Of a stretch of 64,000 nucleotides of DNA, positions 62,319 through 64,000 are shown piece after piece (positions within the stretch are counted from its first letter, which is position 1; the number at the start of each line of letters is the position of its first letter). The DNA lies in contig CASEHV010000037.1 of assembly GCA_949287835.1 (NCBI GenBank), forward strand, positions 1 to 64,000, given 5' to 3'. The notes below the pieces were generated by a model that did no database searches, was not told the DNA's origin, and saw only the letters and a list, made by a program, of their open reading frames with translations. The translations under genes were made by a program, and so were the position numbers. This DNA comes from an uncultured Helicobacter sp. (lineage in GTDB: Bacteria > Campylobacterota > Campylobacteria > Campylobacterales > Helicobacteraceae).

Positions 62319-64000
62319 ATGAATAAAGAACAGCAAATAACCCTACCTGTCATTGTAGAAGATGAGATGTTTGTATTCCCATTCATCATCACGCCAATTT
62401 TTATCTCTGATAAGCAAAATATCGCCGCCGCACAGAAGGCACAAGATAGCGATGAAAATATCTTCGTGGTATGTGCCAAGAATGATAAAAATACAGAATC
62501 CCCTTTCTATGATGTAGGCGTTGTAGGAAAGATTATGAGGCGCGTTAGCCTCCCTGATGGGCGCGTTAAGATTCTCTTTCAAGGAATCTCAAAGGGTAAG
62601 ATTAAAAAGATTATTAATATAGACCCCCTTGAGGCAGAGGTATCTATCATTACCTATAAGAATTATAATCCAAACACCGTGCAGGCATTATTAGCTGTCT
62701 TCATGGAGAAAGTAAGCGCATTAGCACATATTAGTCAAAATATTTCGCCAGATTTATTACACAATATCGAGAATACAGATGACCCAAATAAGGCAGTGGA
62801 TTTAATCACGCCTATGCTAAGGCTAAAAAAGGAGCAAAGCTATACTCTTTTCTCAAGCGATGATACAGAGGAGAGGCTAATGTTAGCCACTCAAATGGTG
62901 CTAGAGGAGACTGAGACACAGAAACTGCAAAAAGACATTCGCTCTAAAGTGCATACGAAAATGGACCAAATCAATCGGGAATTTTTCCTAAAAGAGCAGT
63001 TAAAGCAGATTCAAAAAGAGCTAGGCATAGACAAGCAGCGAGACGAGGAGATAGAGCAGTATTATGAAAAGCTAGATGCACTAGCGGAGGGCATGAGTGA
63101 AGATGCCTACAAAGAGATTAAAAAACAAATCGATAGGCTAAGTCGTAGCCACCCAGATAGCTCTGATGCAAATATGGTGCAAAATTATGTGGAATGGATG
63201 CTTGAGATTCCATTCACTTCTGTTAGCAAGAAAAAGCTTAGTATAAAAAATGTGGATAAGCAGCTAAATAAAGACCACTATTCCCTAACAGAGCCAAAGG
63301 AGAGAATTGTAGAATATTTTGCCATAAGGCAACTTATACATCAACGCTATGAGGAATTGACAGAGAAAGTCAGAATGGACTATCTCAAAGAATATGGCAA
63401 AGAGATTCTAAAAGATGGCCACATAGTGCATCATGATGGCACGATGGTTAAAGTAACGCTAAAAGATAAAGAAGATAAACATAAAGGCACGATATTATGT
63501 TTCTATGGACCTCCTGGAGTTGGTAAAACTAGCCTTGCAAACTCCATAGCACAGGCGCTTGGCAGACCGCTTGTCCGCATAGCACTAGGTGGACTAGAGG
63601 ACGTAAATGAGCTAAGGGGGCATAGACGCACATATCTGGGTTCAATGCCGGGTAGAATCGTGCAGGGATTAATAGATTCTAAGCAAATGGACCCTGTCAT
63701 GGTGCTAGATGAGATTGATAAGATTGTAAGGGGGGTGAGAGGAGACCCTACGAGTGTTTTGCTTGAGATTTTAGACCCTGAGCAAAATGTGAGCTTTAGG
63801 GATTATTATGCCAATTTCAATCTTGATTTATCCCAAGTGATATTTATCGCTACTGCTAATGATATTTCTATGATTCCAGCCCCGCTTAGAGATAGAATGG
63901 AGTTTATAGAGATTAGTAGTTATACGCCGCAGGAGAAATATGAAATCGCTAAAAAATATCTCATACCACAAGAGATAAAAAATCACGGCTTAGAAAGCGG
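62319..64000 (+). CDS. lon: ATP-dependent protease Lon (partial, 3' end outside window)
   Basis: The first 560 codons of Lon. The N-terminal substrate domain starts TLPVIVEDEMFVFPF. The AAA+ module has Walker A GPPGVGKTS (about 63511-63537) and Walker B MVLDEIDK, then TANDISMIPAPLRDRME. The catalytic Ser-Lys domain is beyond the edge. About 40 extra residues (LTEKVRMDYLKEYGKEILKD and onward) precede the Walker A block, an insertion relative to E. coli Lon. ATG 62319 has TAAGGA upstream. Confidence 0.95.
   Translation, partial: MNKEQQITLPVIVEDEMFVFPFIITPIFISDKQNIAAAQKAQDSDENIFVVCAKNDKNTESPFYDVGVVGKIMRRVSLPDGRVKILFQGISKGKIKKIINIDPLEAEVSIITYKNYNPNTVQALLAVFMEKVSALAHISQNISPDLLHNIENTDDPNKAVDLITPMLRLKKEQSYTLFSSDDTEERLMLATQMVLEETETQKLQKDIRSKVHTKMDQINREFFLKEQLKQIQKELGIDKQRDEEIEQYYEKLDALAEGMSEDAYKEIKKQIDRLSRSHPDSSDANMVQNYVEWMLEIPFTSVSKKKLSIKNVDKQLNKDHYSLTEPKERIVEYFAIRQLIHQRYEELTEKVRMDYLKEYGKEILKDGHIVHHDGTMVKVTLKDKEDKHKGTILCFYGPPGVGKTSLANSIAQALGRPLVRIALGGLEDVNELRGHRRTYLGSMPGRIVQGLIDSKQMDPVMVLDEIDKIVRGVRGDPTSVLLEILDPEQNVSFRDYYANFNLDLSQVIFIATANDISMIPAPLRDRMEFIEISSYTPQEKYEIAKKYLIPQEIKNHGLES

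Overview
The window is AT-rich chromosomal DNA from a member of the Campylobacterota, most probably an enterohepatic-type Helicobacter. The evidence is the gene content: a MagIII-type glycosylase, RNase J with a long basic N-terminal extension behind ksgA, a PEB4-like foldase, FliW, an RpoN-type promoter in front of fliK, and a tmRNA whose tag ends in YAPAYARVA. The species cannot be fixed from sequence alone. The motif AGATTCT/AGAATCT recurs everywhere on both strands, inside and outside genes.

Layout. 1-813: a glycosyltransferase locus on the minus strand, cut by the window edge and apparently split by a frameshift. 1176-3607: truD and an aminotransferase (minus). 3673-3900: degenerate IS200/IS605-like remnant. 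4253-5296: dusB. 5317-5640: a dense cluster of dispersed repeat units between convergent genes. 5673-9510: a chemoreceptor and fliK (minus). 9621-11967: a MotE-like protein, a PEB4-type prolyl isomerase and a thioredoxin-like lipoprotein. 11982-15588: lhgO, an MFS transporter and hisF (minus). 15656-19737: ksgA, rnj and a sugar-transferase-like protein. 20286-27546: two transporters followed by a tandem pair of dynamin-like proteins whose GTPase motifs are degraded. 27606-29706: orphan binding protein, small membrane and cysteine-rich secreted proteins, and an orphan response regulator. 29898-33631: a GuaA-like amidotransferase without its synthetase domain, a GT-C-like membrane protein and an ATP/ADP-translocase-like carrier. 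33707-35894: ilvB-ilvH. 36045-40447: a 5-oxoprolinase operon combined with biotin carboxylase and a biotin carrier. 40688-43071: a hypothetical protein and pyrC. 43183-46922: fbp, magIII and an oligopeptide-type ABC ATPase. 46919-50724: MORN-repeat protein, small exported protein, DAACS transporter and obgE. 50989-56781: dnaE, a 33-residue membrane peptide, queH and an outer-membrane protein. 57194-60623: hom (minus), ilvE and an SPFH protein. 60669-61043: tmRNA. 61073-64000: fliW (minus), bamD and the 5' two thirds of lon.

The strongest unusual theme is expansion of conserved proteins. MagIII is about twice its usual size because of an insertion assembled from copies of dispersed repeats that otherwise lie between genes, read in frame. 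ObgE has an insertion between G4 and G5 that includes one copy of the same repeat. PyrC, Lon and the GuaA-like protein also carry extra segments, but these do not look repeat-derived. The second theme is the paired dynamin-like pseudo-GTPases. The third is a split, urea-carboxylase-like set of genes (PxpA, biotin carrier, biotin carboxylase, PxpB, PxpC). No CRISPR array, tRNA, rRNA or intact mobile element was seen.
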